Source of the DNA: Treponema sp. UBA4692
GTDB taxonomy: Bacteria > Spirochaetota > Spirochaetia > Treponematales > Treponemataceae
Reading direction: 5' to 3'
Assembly: GCA_002404895.1 (NCBI GenBank)
Contig: DHKO01000009.1
Location: forward strand, 92,596 to 156,595
Length of the DNA stretch: 64,000 bases
The notes beneath the pieces are model-generated. The model made no database searches, was not told the DNA's origin, and was given only the letters and a program-made list of their open reading frames with translations. This document shows positions 31,424-40,775 of the stretch, piece after piece. The position numbers and the translations under genes are program-made. The stretch's first letter is position 1, and each line of letters starts with the position of its first letter.

Positions 31424-33613
31424 TTAATGATGGTTTTTCGCCCAGTTTCTCGGGCTTAAGCCTGTGTTTTTCTTGAACACGCTTGAAAAATAGTTCTGGT
31501 TCTGAAAGCCGAGTCTCGCCGCGATTTCCGTTAGCTTTATCGAGTCAATCTGGAGAAGCTTTTTCGCCTGCTCAATCTTTAGCTTCTCGTGCAGCGTCTG
31601 GATTGTGTAGCCTGTAAGCTCTTTTGCGCGCCGCACAAGATGGCTTTTACTCACGGAAAGGTCGTCCGACATCTGGTCAAGATTTGTCATCTCGTTGATG
31701 TGGTCGAGAAGATAGTTTGTAATTTGCGTTGCGCTAAGCCCTGGGCGATGCTCGTCGTCTTCCTTTGGAATGTTCAGAACGCTTATCAGCTGCTCGTTGT
31801 TCACAAAAAGCGACTTGTCCTTTGTTCTTCCCTCGTGAATGTAGACTTGATTTAAGGCGTTGCTCAGAAGAAGCCCCACAGTGTCGCAGAGCGGAATATT
31901 CTGGCTTCCGACTTCAAGAAAAGCGTAGCCGAAATATTTTTCTCCGTGGTGGAGAGTCTCGAGAATCACGTTGAAACGCCTGTTTTGCGGGAAAAGCGTT
32001 TTTGGAATCAGAATCGGCTCCTGAACTCTAAGCGGAAGTTTTCCCTTGAGCATAAACGGAACTTCTGGCAGGACAAGCTCCACGCTCGCAGCCCCGATGT
32101 CTGAAGTCATATTCTCGCTGAGCGCAAGGACAATTCCTGAAATGCCCATCTCGCCTAGCTGGAGGCGCAGAACGTCCTGAATCTGCTTGCCGGAAGTTGC
32201 GGAGGCGAAATTTATCGCAATCTGCGAGAGATTGTTCATCGAGTACATATTGTCGTAGCGGGAGACTTTGTCGTACTCGGTGAAGACTGAGCTTAGCGTC
32301 CTTAGCTGATGAAAAATGTTCTCTATTTTGAGGAACTGAGCGTCGTTTTCTTTTGCCATAGGAAGAACGAGACGGCGAAGACGCGATATATACTGCTGCA
32401 AGTCCGTGTTCACAAGGCTTGCGTCCTTTCTCATGTCCTGGAGAAATTTCTGGCACCAGACAAGCATCGCGCTGGTTTTCCGCTCCTCGTAAATGTCGAT
32501 AAAAATCGCGTCGATAAGATTTGAAATCGTGTTTTCAGGCAGCATTGGAAAAATCTCGCGGATTTTCTGGAAGAAAGCCGCCCTGAAATCTTCCTCTGAG
32601 ACGCTTGAGTCCGGAAGAAGCGACTTCTCGTTTAGGCTGAAGTCGCCTGCCTCCACAACAGACTTTTCAAAGCAGCCGCACGACTGGCGCACAAGTAGCG
32701 ATGTCGGAACTGAAACCGTCTCGAAATTTTTTCTAGGCTCCATGATTCTGTCAATCAGAAGCTCCACGGCGGAATATCCGCGCTTGAAATATTCAAGGTC
32801 GAGCGTTGTTACAGGCGAGCGCGCTGAAATTCCCGCGTACTGGTTGTTGAATCCTGTTACCGCAACGTCCATCGGAACTGAAATTCCGTGCTTGTCCAAT
32901 GACTCAATCACGGAAGAGGCGATAATGTCGCTTGATGTTACAATGCAGTCGATGTCGCAGCGGCCGTTCTTGACGAAACGCTGGACAAATTCTTCCATTA
33001 AGCCTGAAATGCTCGCGGAGTCCATCTCCTTTGCCATGAAAACAGAGTCTTCAATCTCTTGGATATTGTGTTTCGCAAGCTGCTCGTGGTAGCAGTTGAG
33101 CCTGTCCTTGTGCGGTGTTGAGCTTAAAGAGCCGACAAAAGCGAATCGCGTGTAGTGATGTTTTTCGACAAGATGATTTATCAGAATCTCGATTGAATAG
33201 CTGTTGTCTATTCTGATTGACGGAATTCCCGGAAGGTTCAGATAGCCGATGTCAACCATAGGAAGAGGATTCAGCCTTGAAAAAGTCTTTATGATTGTGT
33301 CGCTGTCCAAGAATTCACGGAGAGACGAAGCCCATGTTACAAGCCCGTCAACAAGCGGCATGCGCATAAATTTGAAAGTCTTCAAGTAATGCTTGATGAA
33401 GTTAATGTCATCGAAAAGCGAGTATTTGATTGCGCCCGCGAAATTTATGAAATTCAGGTCGTAGTCGCTTGCGGCCTTCTGCATTCCGGCAAGATACTCC
33501 TGGCCTATAAACGAGCGGAAATCCGCGATTCCTGTAAATCCGATTGTGACGCGGCTTCCCGAATTTTTGCGGCTTGCAAGAAATGCTCTTCTCTTAGATA
33601 TTCCCGAATACAT
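31424..33613 (-). CDS. AraC-type regulator with N-terminal LacI-like sugar sensor
   Basis: A 729-residue regulator. Residues about 20-330 resemble the periplasmic-binding-protein-like effector domain of LacI/GalR regulators (TIGFTGIADFRSF; YTRFAFVGSLSS; AVTGFNNQYAGISARSPVTTLDL) but without their N-terminal DNA-binding helix-turn-helix. A middle region of about 280 residues is not recognised. The last 100 residues are a two-helix-turn-helix AraC domain (LTEIAARLGFQNQNYFSSVFKKNTGLSP). It lies immediately downstream of the pectinesterase gene, in the same direction, and probably senses a sugar linked to pectin use. TATAAT (33620-33625) ends six bases before the ATG with no ribosome-binding site. 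Confidence 0.88.
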   Translation of the reverse strand: MYSGISKRRAFLASRKNSGSRVTIGFTGIADFRSFIGQEYLAGMQKAASDYDLNFINFAGAIKYSLFDDINFIKHYLKTFKFMRMPLVDGLVTWASSLREFLDSDTIIKTFSRLNPLPMVDIGYLNLPGIPSIRIDNSYSIEILINHLVEKHHYTRFAFVGSLSSTPHKDRLNCYHEQLAKHNIQEIEDSVFMAKEMDSASISGLMEEFVQRFVKNGRCDIDCIVTSSDIIASSVIESLDKHGISVPMDVAVTGFNNQYAGISARSPVTTLDLEYFKRGYSAVELLIDRIMEPRKNFETVSVPTSLLVRQSCGCFEKSVVEAGDFSLNEKSLLPDSSVSEEDFRAAFFQKIREIFPMLPENTISNLIDAIFIDIYEERKTSAMLVWCQKFLQDMRKDASLVNTDLQQYISRLRRLVLPMAKENDAQFLKIENIFHQLRTLSSVFTEYDKVSRYDNMYSMNNLSQIAINFASATSGKQIQDVLRLQLGEMGISGIVLALSENMTSDIGAASVELVLPEVPFMLKGKLPLRVQEPILIPKTLFPQNRRFNVILETLHHGEKYFGYAFLEVGSQNIPLCDTVGLLLSNALNQVYIHEGRTKDKSLFVNNEQLISVLNIPKEDDEHRPGLSATQITNYLLDHINEMTNLDQMSDDLSVSKSHLVRRAKELTGYTIQTLHEKLKIEQAKKLLQIDSIKLTEIAARLGFQNQNYFSSVFKKNTGLSPRNWAKNHH

Positions 33614-33774
33614 AAAAAAATTATAGCACAAAATGATTATTTTTTAACAGAGATTGGAGAGATTTTATAAATAGAGAGAAAAAAGAGAAGGAAGATGAAA
33701 TAGATGCCGTAAAATGCGCGGAGAATTGGAAAATTGCTAAAGAGACAAAGAAGAATGGGGGAGATTGCGGTGAA

Positions 33775-33816
33775 TAAAGAAATCCCCCGCAGTCTCAGTT
33801 TGTGAAACTGCGGGGG
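33775..33816 (-). terminator. Hairpin terminator after the pectinesterase gene
   Basis: Minus strand: CCCCCGCAGT pairs perfectly with ACTGCGGGGG, with three more pairs inside, followed by ATTTCTTTATT. The T tail is interrupted, so it may be leaky and allow some read-through into the regulator gene. Confidence 0.75.
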
Positions 33817-33840
33817 AAAGAAGATTTTGATAAAATGAAT

Positions 33841-36800
33841 CTAGTATTTTCTCTGAAGATTTTTTATATAATTTGAATTTGAGCCAAATGCAATTTTTGC
33901 ATATTTTATACCATCATCGGTAGTCAAGCTAACCAAATCATCGTCAGTTACAGCATATGAAACAGTTGCGGATTCAGTTGTTGATAAATCTGTTGTTGAG
34001 CCGCCTGTAATCGTGTATGCCCCAAAAGTTGTAAAGCTTACAGTTCCTGCAGTTTCCATTGGAACATAAATTATTGTTCCTGATGTGCATTGTGTCCAAG
34101 TCGTATTATTTGCTGCGAATTTTCCACTTGTTGCATCAATAAATAACTCGTCATAATAACCTGTTGCTCCTTCAATCTTTATGGCGTCATTTACAATAGC
34201 AGCTTCGTTCCAGCCATAACTCTTAGCGATTACACTTGGGAGATTGTCTAAGTCAATGCCAGAAATTTTTACAGTTGCTGGATATGCTGTTCCTGTTGAA
34301 ACAATGTCAATCCAAGCTGCTTCTCCTGAATGAGTATAGGTTGATGTTAATTCTGTTGTGCTCGCTTGTGTTCCTGCTATTGTATATAAGGCATACTGCG
34401 CGCCAGCACTAGAGGCTGTAACGGAAACGACAGCTCCGTCTGTAACAGGAACACTTAAAATTGTTCCTTTGTTCATTTGCGCATGCTGTTTTCCATCTCC
34501 TTTAAGCTTTCCGCTGTCGCAAGTTGCGTCAACAATTGCACGTACAGTATAGCCGTCTTTACTCACAGTTCCTTTTATATTGCCAAGAACTTTCTGAATG
34601 TTCACATCGCTGGAAGATAAATCCCATGTCACAGTTACAGAATCATCTTCCTCTTCATCGTCTAGTGTTGAGCTTGAAGTGTCTTCTGTTACAGTCCAGC
34701 CCATGTCGCTTATGAGTGTTGCAACATCCCAATATTTTGATGAGTCTTTTGCAAAGCTTGTGTCGCTTACAGAGAACATTCTGTTGAGGATTGTCTCGCG
34801 TCCTGAGTATTCGTCAGAGATAAAGTCTGCGTCTGTGATTACTGTGGCGTTTTCTGCAGATGAAACGGCAGTTCCGTTGTTTTTAACGTTGTAGATTTTC
34901 CAGCCGACATACTTGTCTTCAATGCTGTCTGAAATTGACGCGTTGTACCAGTCCGCATTGATTGTTCCGCTTCCTTCAAGCGTCGTGTTGATGAATGCCG
35001 CCTGGCTGTAATAGCCGCTTGACCACGGAGTGCGTCCGAGATAAGAAGTCTCGTTTTCCTCGACTGTTACCGCTGAATTGTAGACTACAAGACCTTTTCC
35101 GACAGAATCTGCGATTGTCATTCTTGGCGCAGTGATGTATGCGGTAGGATTTGCAGCGTTCTCGTCGTAAACGGACTTGATGTTGCATTCCTCTGCAAGA
35201 AGAACAATTCCGTCGCTTTCCATCCAGATAAAGTCTGTGTCGCCCTCGATGTAGCACTTGTAGAACCAGGCTTTTCCGCTTGTTCTGATTGTGTCTTGAT
35301 GAGACTTGAATGAGCAGTTGTAAGCCGCAAGCGTTCCTTTTGAGCCGGTTGCGAATCCTACGGCTTCCGCCTGTCCGTCTGATGTGCCGTAAACCGCTCT
35401 GTCGAAAGTATTTACAATTTCAAGGTTCTGGAGAACAAAGTTTCCGCTGATAACGGAAAGAACGTTTCTTGTTTTTTCAGCAGAGTTAATGCAGGTTGCG
35501 TTTGTGTAGCTGATTATTACGTCTCCGTCAGCTCCTGTGCTGTAGTCTTTTGATGAATTTCCGCTGAGAATTACTGTCGCGCTTCCGGCGAAGTATAAGT
35601 CCTCATAGTAAGTGCCCGGCTCGATTGTTACTGTGTAAGTTCCTGCGTTTGAGCCGATTGCGAGCAGCGCGCCCTGCACAGTTCTGAAGTCCTGAGATGT
35701 TGCGCTTTCATCATTGTTCACAGTTATGCTTGTTGAGACGCTTGGCTGGCTTCTTACTGTGAATTCCCACTGTGTGTTTGAAGCGTTGTTTGTAAGCCCC
35801 TCGAATGTTGTTCCTCCGATAGTTCCTTCAACAAATCCGTCTGAAATTGCGACATAGTAAGTTTTTCCGTATTCAAGCGCGCCGATGTGCGGTGTGATGT
35901 AAAGCGCGTTGTCTGTTGCCCGCACAAGCTGGTCTTTCACATTGAGCGTTACTCCGCTCCATACGGTCTGCGTTTCATCTTCGAACGCGATTGAGTCCGC
36001 AAGATTTCCGTCTGAATCATAGATTTTTACAGAGCCGCCGCTCACAATTGTTGGCTTTGAGTCAAATCCTGCGATTTTAAGCTCGCCGTCCTCAAAAGCC
36101 GCAGACGCTCCGCTTGCAGGATAGAAGCTGATTCCGCTGTATTCAGGATCTGTGTCATTGAATGCGAGAACTGCGACTGAAATTGTCTCAGAAAGGGCTG
36201 TGTTTGAGGCATTTGTAACAGTGATTGTTGTTGAGCCAGAAGCGATTCCGTTTATTGTGATTGTGTTGTCTGCCGCAGAGACAGTCGCAATGCTCGTGTC
36301 AGCCGATTCAACTGTAACATCGCTTTCATTGCCTGACTTGTCCAGCGCGGTGTAAGTGATTTGTGTGCTTGTCGCGCCTTTGTTAACTTCAGCTTCTGTC
36401 GCGCTCAAAGTAAGAGATGACAAATCCGGAATATTTTCGATTGTGTCAACTGTGTGTTGCGTTCCGTCAACAGTCGCCTTGATTTCCGACCATGTTGTAT
36501 ATTTAGTGCTTCCTGAAATGCAGCCGAGCGCAAAATAAACAGAATCGACAGTTGTAAAATAAGTTGAGAACTTTGAAGCTTTTGACCCAAGCGTTGTTGT
36601 TCCTTCGCTGTCGAGAATTTCAAAAGTTACAGCTCCGCTTTCAACAGTGATTCTGAAAATGTAGTCTGTGCCGACTGTAACTTTTGCATCTGTAAGACCT
36701 GATGAGCTGTCGAATCCCTGACCGTCGTTTGTGCAGGCTGTGTCAAGGGAATATGATTTTCCGTAGCGGATTTTCTGGCTTGCAGTAAGGAAGGCGTAGC

Positions 36801-37245
36801 CGTCTGCTACATAGGAAGATTTCACTCCGACTAGACCTACTCCGACTCTTCCTGTTAAGTCCGAAGCGTTTACTTTTGCCTGAAAAACGTAAGAGCCGCT
36901 TTCCTGGTCGAGCTTTGTCGGATAATACATCAGATAAGGTTTTAGCGAGGCTGAGCCGCCGCTAGAGCCGTAAAAAGAAAGCGTTTGCTTGTCATTGTCA
37001 AAATCTGTAAGAACGCCGTCTGAAAAGTCTGCATCTGACGATGCTCCGTAGCGATAAAGCGAAGTTGATGATGTGTCCTCGTCAGATGTACCCCCCCCCG
37101 TATTTCCCGAGTCATCAGAATCTTCAGTTTCGTTGCTGTTGCTTCCGCTATCGCCGTCCGATGAGCATGACATAAAAAATCCGCCGAAAAGCAGCACGCC
37201 GGCGGCAAGAAGCGCGGCAAGCTTGCCAATCTTACTTTTTTTCAT
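33841..37245 (-). CDS. Pectinesterase lipoprotein with Ig-like and C-terminal beta-sandwich domains, G9 tract near N-terminus
   Basis: De-esterifies methylated pectin at the cell surface. The 1134-residue protein has a lipoprotein signal (lipobox FFMSC, Cys27) and an acidic Ser/Asp/Gly linker. After an LTLSATEAEVNKG-type Big_2 domain (about 275-365) and a further Ig-like domain comes the pectinesterase domain (about 510-800) with RTVQGAL, the catalytic regions QDTIRT and GDTDFIW, and LGRTPW. The C-terminal 250 residues are beta-rich and may bind carbohydrate. Codons 49-52 (Thr-Gly-Gly-Gly) lie in a run of nine Gs (37091-37099), in frame here; slippage by one base would truncate the protein. 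GGAGG precedes the ATG at 37245; a GTG overlapping that site is rejected. Confidence 0.9.
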   Translation of the reverse strand: MKKSKIGKLAALLAAGVLLFGGFFMSCSSDGDSGSNSNETEDSDDSGNTGGGTSDEDTSSTSLYRYGASSDADFSDGVLTDFDNDKQTLSFYGSSGGSASLKPYLMYYPTKLDQESGSYVFQAKVNASDLTGRVGVGLVGVKSSYVADGYAFLTASQKIRYGKSYSLDTACTNDGQGFDSSSGLTDAKVTVGTDYIFRITVESGAVTFEILDSEGTTTLGSKASKFSTYFTTVDSVYFALGCISGSTKYTTWSEIKATVDGTQHTVDTIENIPDLSSLTLSATEAEVNKGATSTQITYTALDKSGNESDVTVESADTSIATVSAADNTITINGIASGSTTITVTNASNTALSETISVAVLAFNDTDPEYSGISFYPASGASAAFEDGELKIAGFDSKPTIVSGGSVKIYDSDGNLADSIAFEDETQTVWSGVTLNVKDQLVRATDNALYITPHIGALEYGKTYYVAISDGFVEGTIGGTTFEGLTNNASNTQWEFTVRSQPSVSTSITVNNDESATSQDFRTVQGALLAIGSNAGTYTVTIEPGTYYEDLYFAGSATVILSGNSSKDYSTGADGDVIISYTNATCINSAEKTRNVLSVISGNFVLQNLEIVNTFDRAVYGTSDGQAEAVGFATGSKGTLAAYNCSFKSHQDTIRTSGKAWFYKCYIEGDTDFIWMESDGIVLLAEECNIKSVYDENAANPTAYITAPRMTIADSVGKGLVVYNSAVTVEENETSYLGRTPWSSGYYSQAAFINTTLEGSGTINADWYNASISDSIEDKYVGWKIYNVKNNGTAVSSAENATVITDADFISDEYSGRETILNRMFSVSDTSFAKDSSKYWDVATLISDMGWTVTEDTSSSTLDDEEEDDSVTVTWDLSSSDVNIQKVLGNIKGTVSKDGYTVRAIVDATCDSGKLKGDGKQHAQMNKGTILSVPVTDGAVVSVTASSAGAQYALYTIAGTQASTTELTSTYTHSGEAAWIDIVSTGTAYPATVKISGIDLDNLPSVIAKSYGWNEAAIVNDAIKIEGATGYYDELFIDATSGKFAANNTTWTQCTSGTIIYVPMETAGTVSFTTFGAYTITGGSTTDLSTTESATVSYAVTDDDLVSLTTDDGIKYAKIAFGSNSNYIKNLQRKY
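37091..37099 (-). repeat. Homopolymeric G9 tract in the pectinesterase coding region
   Basis: Nine C on the plus strand, nine G in the coding strand, 146 bases after the ATG. The frame is open with nine. Compare the G8 tract at 12314-12321 in another lipoprotein gene. Confidence 0.85.
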
Positions 37246-37653
37246 ATTTTCCTCCACTTTTTTAATGAAAAATTTGAACTTATCGTAAGATTAAAGAGTT
37301 GATAAAAAGTCAGAAATTAAAAATGTTAGGTATTTTTAATTAAAAAATAGTGCTTTTTTGACTTATTCAGACGCTGGTCGGTGTGTTTATTTTTAAATTT
37401 CTAAAATCTAACTTTTATATATAAAATATTATCTTAAAATGAAAAATATAGTGTTATATCTTATATAAAATAAGAGCAGTGTAAGAAAAATATCTGAAAA
37501 ATAGTTGTTTTTATATTTTTTAGATGTTTAATTTGTTTATAGAAATGTCTTTTGTTTCATTTTTTTGAAAAACAGGCTTCATAAAAGCGGGACTCTTTTT
37601 CTAAAATCCTCTTCGCAATTCTCTAAACGGCTTTTTTTTGGTAGACTTTCAGA
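37246..37653. other. AT-rich intergenic region between pectinesterase and rluA
   Basis: About 400 bases of unusually low GC separate two divergent genes. No open frame, RNA or repeat was recognised. It must hold the promoter of the pectinesterase gene; several TATAAT-like sequences occur, and none stands out with a good -35. The composition contrasts with both flanking genes. Confidence 0.5.
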
Positions 37654-38409
37654 ATGAAATTTACGCCTGACTACACGGTTATTTACAATGACGATGATAT
37701 TGTTGTCTTGAACAAGCGTTCCGGACTTTTGATTGCGGCTGACCGCTATGACGAGGATGCTCCGCGCCTTGACTTGCTTGCGGAAAAGGAATTCGGCAAG
37801 CTTTTTGCAGTCCACAGAATCGACAAGGACACTTCCGGCTGCGTAATTTACGCGAAAAATCCTGAATCCCACAGAAATCTTTCGATGCAGTTTGAAAACC
37901 GCGAGGTCGAGAAAATTTATCACGCTCTGGTTTACGGGCATCCTCTTTGGGATGAGAATCATGTTGAGAAAAAGCTCCTGATAGACGGCGACCCCCGACA
38001 CAGAACTGTCATCAATGCAAGATACGGAAAAATCGCAATCACGGATTTCAGAAATCTTGGAAGCTGCGGCCCTTACAGCTGGATTGAAGCCCGGCCTCAC
38101 ACCGGCAGAACTCACCAGATTCGCGTTCATTTGCAGTCGCTTGGAATTTCGATTGTCTGCGACCCTCTTTACAGCGGAAACCAGCACCCGGTTTTGCTCA
38201 GCGAAATCAAAAGAAAATGGAACGGAAATCCTGACGAGGAGAGGCCTTTGCTCAGCCGTCTTGCTCTCCATGCGTACAAGCTCACGCTTTCGCACCCGAG
38301 AACAGGCGAGAAGATGACTTTTACAGCTCCTTACTCAAAAGATATGGACGCGACGAGAAAACAGCTCGCGAATATTTTTAACGTAGACCCGCTCGAAGAG
38401 TCAAAATGA
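37654..38409 (+). CDS. RluA-family pseudouridine synthase
   Basis: Isomerises uridine to pseudouridine in ribosomal or transfer RNA. The 251-residue protein has the catalytic motif HRIDKDTSGCVIYAK (Asp of DTSG is nucleophile), the IEARPHTGRTHQIRVHL motif and the CDPLYSG motif of the RluA/C/D group. It lacks an S4 domain, so it is the short form; the exact target cannot be named. TAGACT (37642-37647) ends six bases before the ATG and no ribosome-binding site is visible, suggesting leaderless translation. The stop overlaps the start of the following omptin gene (ATGA). Confidence 0.92.
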   Translation: MKFTPDYTVIYNDDDIVVLNKRSGLLIAADRYDEDAPRLDLLAEKEFGKLFAVHRIDKDTSGCVIYAKNPESHRNLSMQFENREVEKIYHALVYGHPLWDENHVEKKLLIDGDPRHRTVINARYGKIAITDFRNLGSCGPYSWIEARPHTGRTHQIRVHLQSLGISIVCDPLYSGNQHPVLLSEIKRKWNGNPDEERPLLSRLALHAYKLTLSHPRTGEKMTFTAPYSKDMDATRKQLANIFNVDPLEESK

Positions 38410-39413
38410 AAAAGATTCCCTTGTTTTTGCTGCTTTTTTCAGTTTCTTTTTCTGCGTTCGCGGCTAAAGCAGGGAATTTTTCGCTTGAAATTGAGCCTTT
38501 GTTCGGCTTGAAATCGGGGCAGTTTGACGAGTTCGTGTTTCTTAAAAATTCGGATTATGACGATGACAAGCTAAGCGAGCTAAACTGGGAAATCAGGCAC
38601 GAATATTACGCCGGGATAAAGCTTAAAGGCGGATTCAGAAATGTTTTTGCGGAGACTTCTTTTTTCGCGGGAATTCCGTCAGAAGTCGGCGAGATGAAAG
38701 ATTCTGACTGGCTGAATATTTTGGCAACGACAACGGGCGCGGAAGATTATCAATATAAAACGAATTATTCTGAAAGCGACAATTTTCTGAAATATGATTT
38801 TTCCTGCGATTTAAAAGCCGGATACGTTTTTCATTTGCCGGAATTTAAGTCTCTGAGAGCTTCGATAAAGCCGTTTTTAGGTTTTCAGTATAAGAATATA
38901 AAATTTTACGGAAAAAACGGAACTGCCTGGTACGGAAAAGCGGAAAACGGTATTTATACAAAATGGAATGACACGGAAAAACAGATATTGAAGGAGTTTT
39001 CTGGAAAAGTTATTTCGTATGAGCGTCAGTCCTCGATTTTTTGGATTGGAGCTGATTCAGAATTCGAATTCTTGGAGGATTTTTCATTTTTTGCAGGATT
39101 CAAGGTTTCGCCTTATCTTTATTGTGAGTCTGTTGACGAGCATTTTCTTAAAGATTCTGACTATCTTGACGTGACACCCGGATTTTTCGCTGCTTTTGAC
39201 TTTTCGCTCGGCGCAGAATATAAAATCACGGAGAGGCAGTCACTTTGCCTTTGCGCAGAGTATTTTCATATGCGCACTTTGCGCGGCGACGACTACACAA
39301 AAACAGGCTCTCAGAAAAAGTTTTCAGCAAGCAATAAAAGCTCGGAAGTTGACGGCGGAGCTGCGGAGCATTATCTTGCGGTCTCGCTTTCATGCAAATT
39401 CAAGATTCTTTGA
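38406..39413 (+). CDS. Omptin-like outer-membrane protease (paralogue 2)
   Basis: A 335-residue exported barrel (signal cleaved near FAAKA, residue 21). It follows OmpT closely at the key sites: GQFDEFVF and LSELNWEI match the first strands, EMKDSDWLN gives Asp99 and Asp101 (OmpT Asp83/Asp85), and CESVDEHF gives Asp244/His246 (OmpT DEH, Asp210/His212). The predicted role is cleavage of cationic peptides or surface proteins at paired basic residues. Known omptins also bind lipopolysaccharide, which treponemes generally lack. The gene overlaps the pseudouridine synthase by four bases and is translationally coupled to it. Paralogue of 13294-14361. Confidence 0.82.
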   Translation: MKKIPLFLLLFSVSFSAFAAKAGNFSLEIEPLFGLKSGQFDEFVFLKNSDYDDDKLSELNWEIRHEYYAGIKLKGGFRNVFAETSFFAGIPSEVGEMKDSDWLNILATTTGAEDYQYKTNYSESDNFLKYDFSCDLKAGYVFHLPEFKSLRASIKPFLGFQYKNIKFYGKNGTAWYGKAENGIYTKWNDTEKQILKEFSGKVISYERQSSIFWIGADSEFEFLEDFSFFAGFKVSPYLYCESVDEHFLKDSDYLDVTPGFFAAFDFSLGAEYKITERQSLCLCAEYFHMRTLRGDDYTKTGSQKKFSASNKSSEVDGGAAEHYLAVSLSCKFKIL

Positions 39414-39566
39414 TAAATATAAAATCTGCTAAAAAATAAGAAGATTTTGACAAATCAAAAATATTCCGTCATTGTGATTTTTCGGCTTTTCCGCTCCTAT
39501 TTTCCAAAATGACAAAAATTGATAAAATGTCAGCTAAAAATTGATTTGAGAACAGGAGTGGCATTT

Positions 39567-40775
39567 ATGAACAATCTGGTTGCCCTTTGCGCAGTAGGTG
39601 CGGAAAAAATACTTGGAAATGAACTTAAGCTTCTTGGATATAAATTGAACGGAAACGCGCCCGGACGTGTTTTTTTCTTTGGCGATGACGATGCGCTTTT
39701 CCGCGCGAATCTTTGCCTGCGGACTGCCGACCGCGTTTATCTTGAGATTGCGCGCTATCATGCGGAAGACTTTGATGAGCTTTTCGAGGGCGTTTACAAT
39801 GCTCCGTGGCAGGATTTTTTCAAGAAAGATTCAAGAGTAATCGTTGACAAGGTTAGAACTTACAAGTCGAAGCTGAATTCTGAACACGCCGTCCAGGGAA
39901 TTGTCCTGAAAGCGATTTATAAGAAGCTCAGCGATGTGTGGCGGATGTCGTCAATGCCTGAGACTGGAGACGAAAGCAATGTGAGAGTTTTCATCGTTGA
40001 TGACGAGGTTCAGCTTTGCCTTGACCTCAGCGGGCTTCCGCTCCACAAGCGCGGCTACAGGACTGACGGCGGAGTTGCTCCTCTCCGCGAGACAACGGCT
40101 GCCGTCATGCTCCAGCTTATGCTCTGGAAAAGGAAAATCCCTTTCCACGACCCGTTCTCAGGCTCTGGAACTTTGCCGATTGAGGCGTGCCTTTATGCGC
40201 ACAACGTTGCCCCGGGATTCGGAAGAAGATTCGCCCTTGAAACATTGCCGATTTTCAATGCGGAGCGCGCGCGTGAAATCAAAATCGCCGAGGCCCAGAA
40301 AATCCGCACTGACGTTGAATGCAGAATAAGCGGAACTGACATTGACCCTGCAGCGGTTGACCGCGCGAGAAAAAATGCCGAGCATGCCTGCGTGATGGCT
40401 GGCCGCGCTCTCCAGATGATTGGATCTGACGCGAAAGTCGAGCGGCCGACTTTTGAAGTGTCCTCATTCAAGGACTTGAAAGCTCCTTACGACGAGGGAA
40501 CGATAATCTGCAATCCTCCTTACGGCGAGCGTCTCGGAGATGCTGACGAGGCTGAAAAGCTTTACAAGGATATGTCGTCTCTTTTTGACGACTTTAAGGG
40601 CTGGAAAATCGGCGTAATCACATCGCACAGAAAATTTCAGGAATGTATCGGACGCTACGCAAGTCTCCTGAAGGACTTGAAAGCCGGAAATCTCGACACG
40701 ACTTTCTATATTTACAACGGAACTGAGAAGGCAAAAATCCGCCGCGGCGAAAGAAAAGGAAGAGGCAGATTTTAA
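39567..40775 (+). CDS. THUMP-domain RNA N2-guanine methyltransferase, RlmL-like
   Basis: A 402-residue class I SAM-dependent methyltransferase of the UPF0020 group, probably modifying guanine in 23S rRNA as the N-terminal half of E. coli RlmL does. The THUMP-like N-terminal part covers about 1-160; the catalytic domain has the SAM motif DPFSGSGTLPIEAC, GTDIDPAAVDRARKNA, and the target-base motif NPPYGERLG. AGGAG about 9 bases before ATG 39567 supports this start. The stop overlaps the next start (TAATG), so it is coupled to the TetR regulator. Confidence 0.92.
   Translation: MNNLVALCAVGAEKILGNELKLLGYKLNGNAPGRVFFFGDDDALFRANLCLRTADRVYLEIARYHAEDFDELFEGVYNAPWQDFFKKDSRVIVDKVRTYKSKLNSEHAVQGIVLKAIYKKLSDVWRMSSMPETGDESNVRVFIVDDEVQLCLDLSGLPLHKRGYRTDGGVAPLRETTAAVMLQLMLWKRKIPFHDPFSGSGTLPIEACLYAHNVAPGFGRRFALETLPIFNAERAREIKIAEAQKIRTDVECRISGTDIDPAAVDRARKNAEHACVMAGRALQMIGSDAKVERPTFEVSSFKDLKAPYDEGTIICNPPYGERLGDADEAEKLYKDMSSLFDDFKGWKIGVITSHRKFQECIGRYASLLKDLKAGNLDTTFYIYNGTEKAKIRRGERKGRGRF

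Noticed and set aside
33784..33816. Possible riboswitch-like structure near the AraC-type gene
   Set aside because: It is explained by a simple terminator hairpin after the pectinesterase gene.
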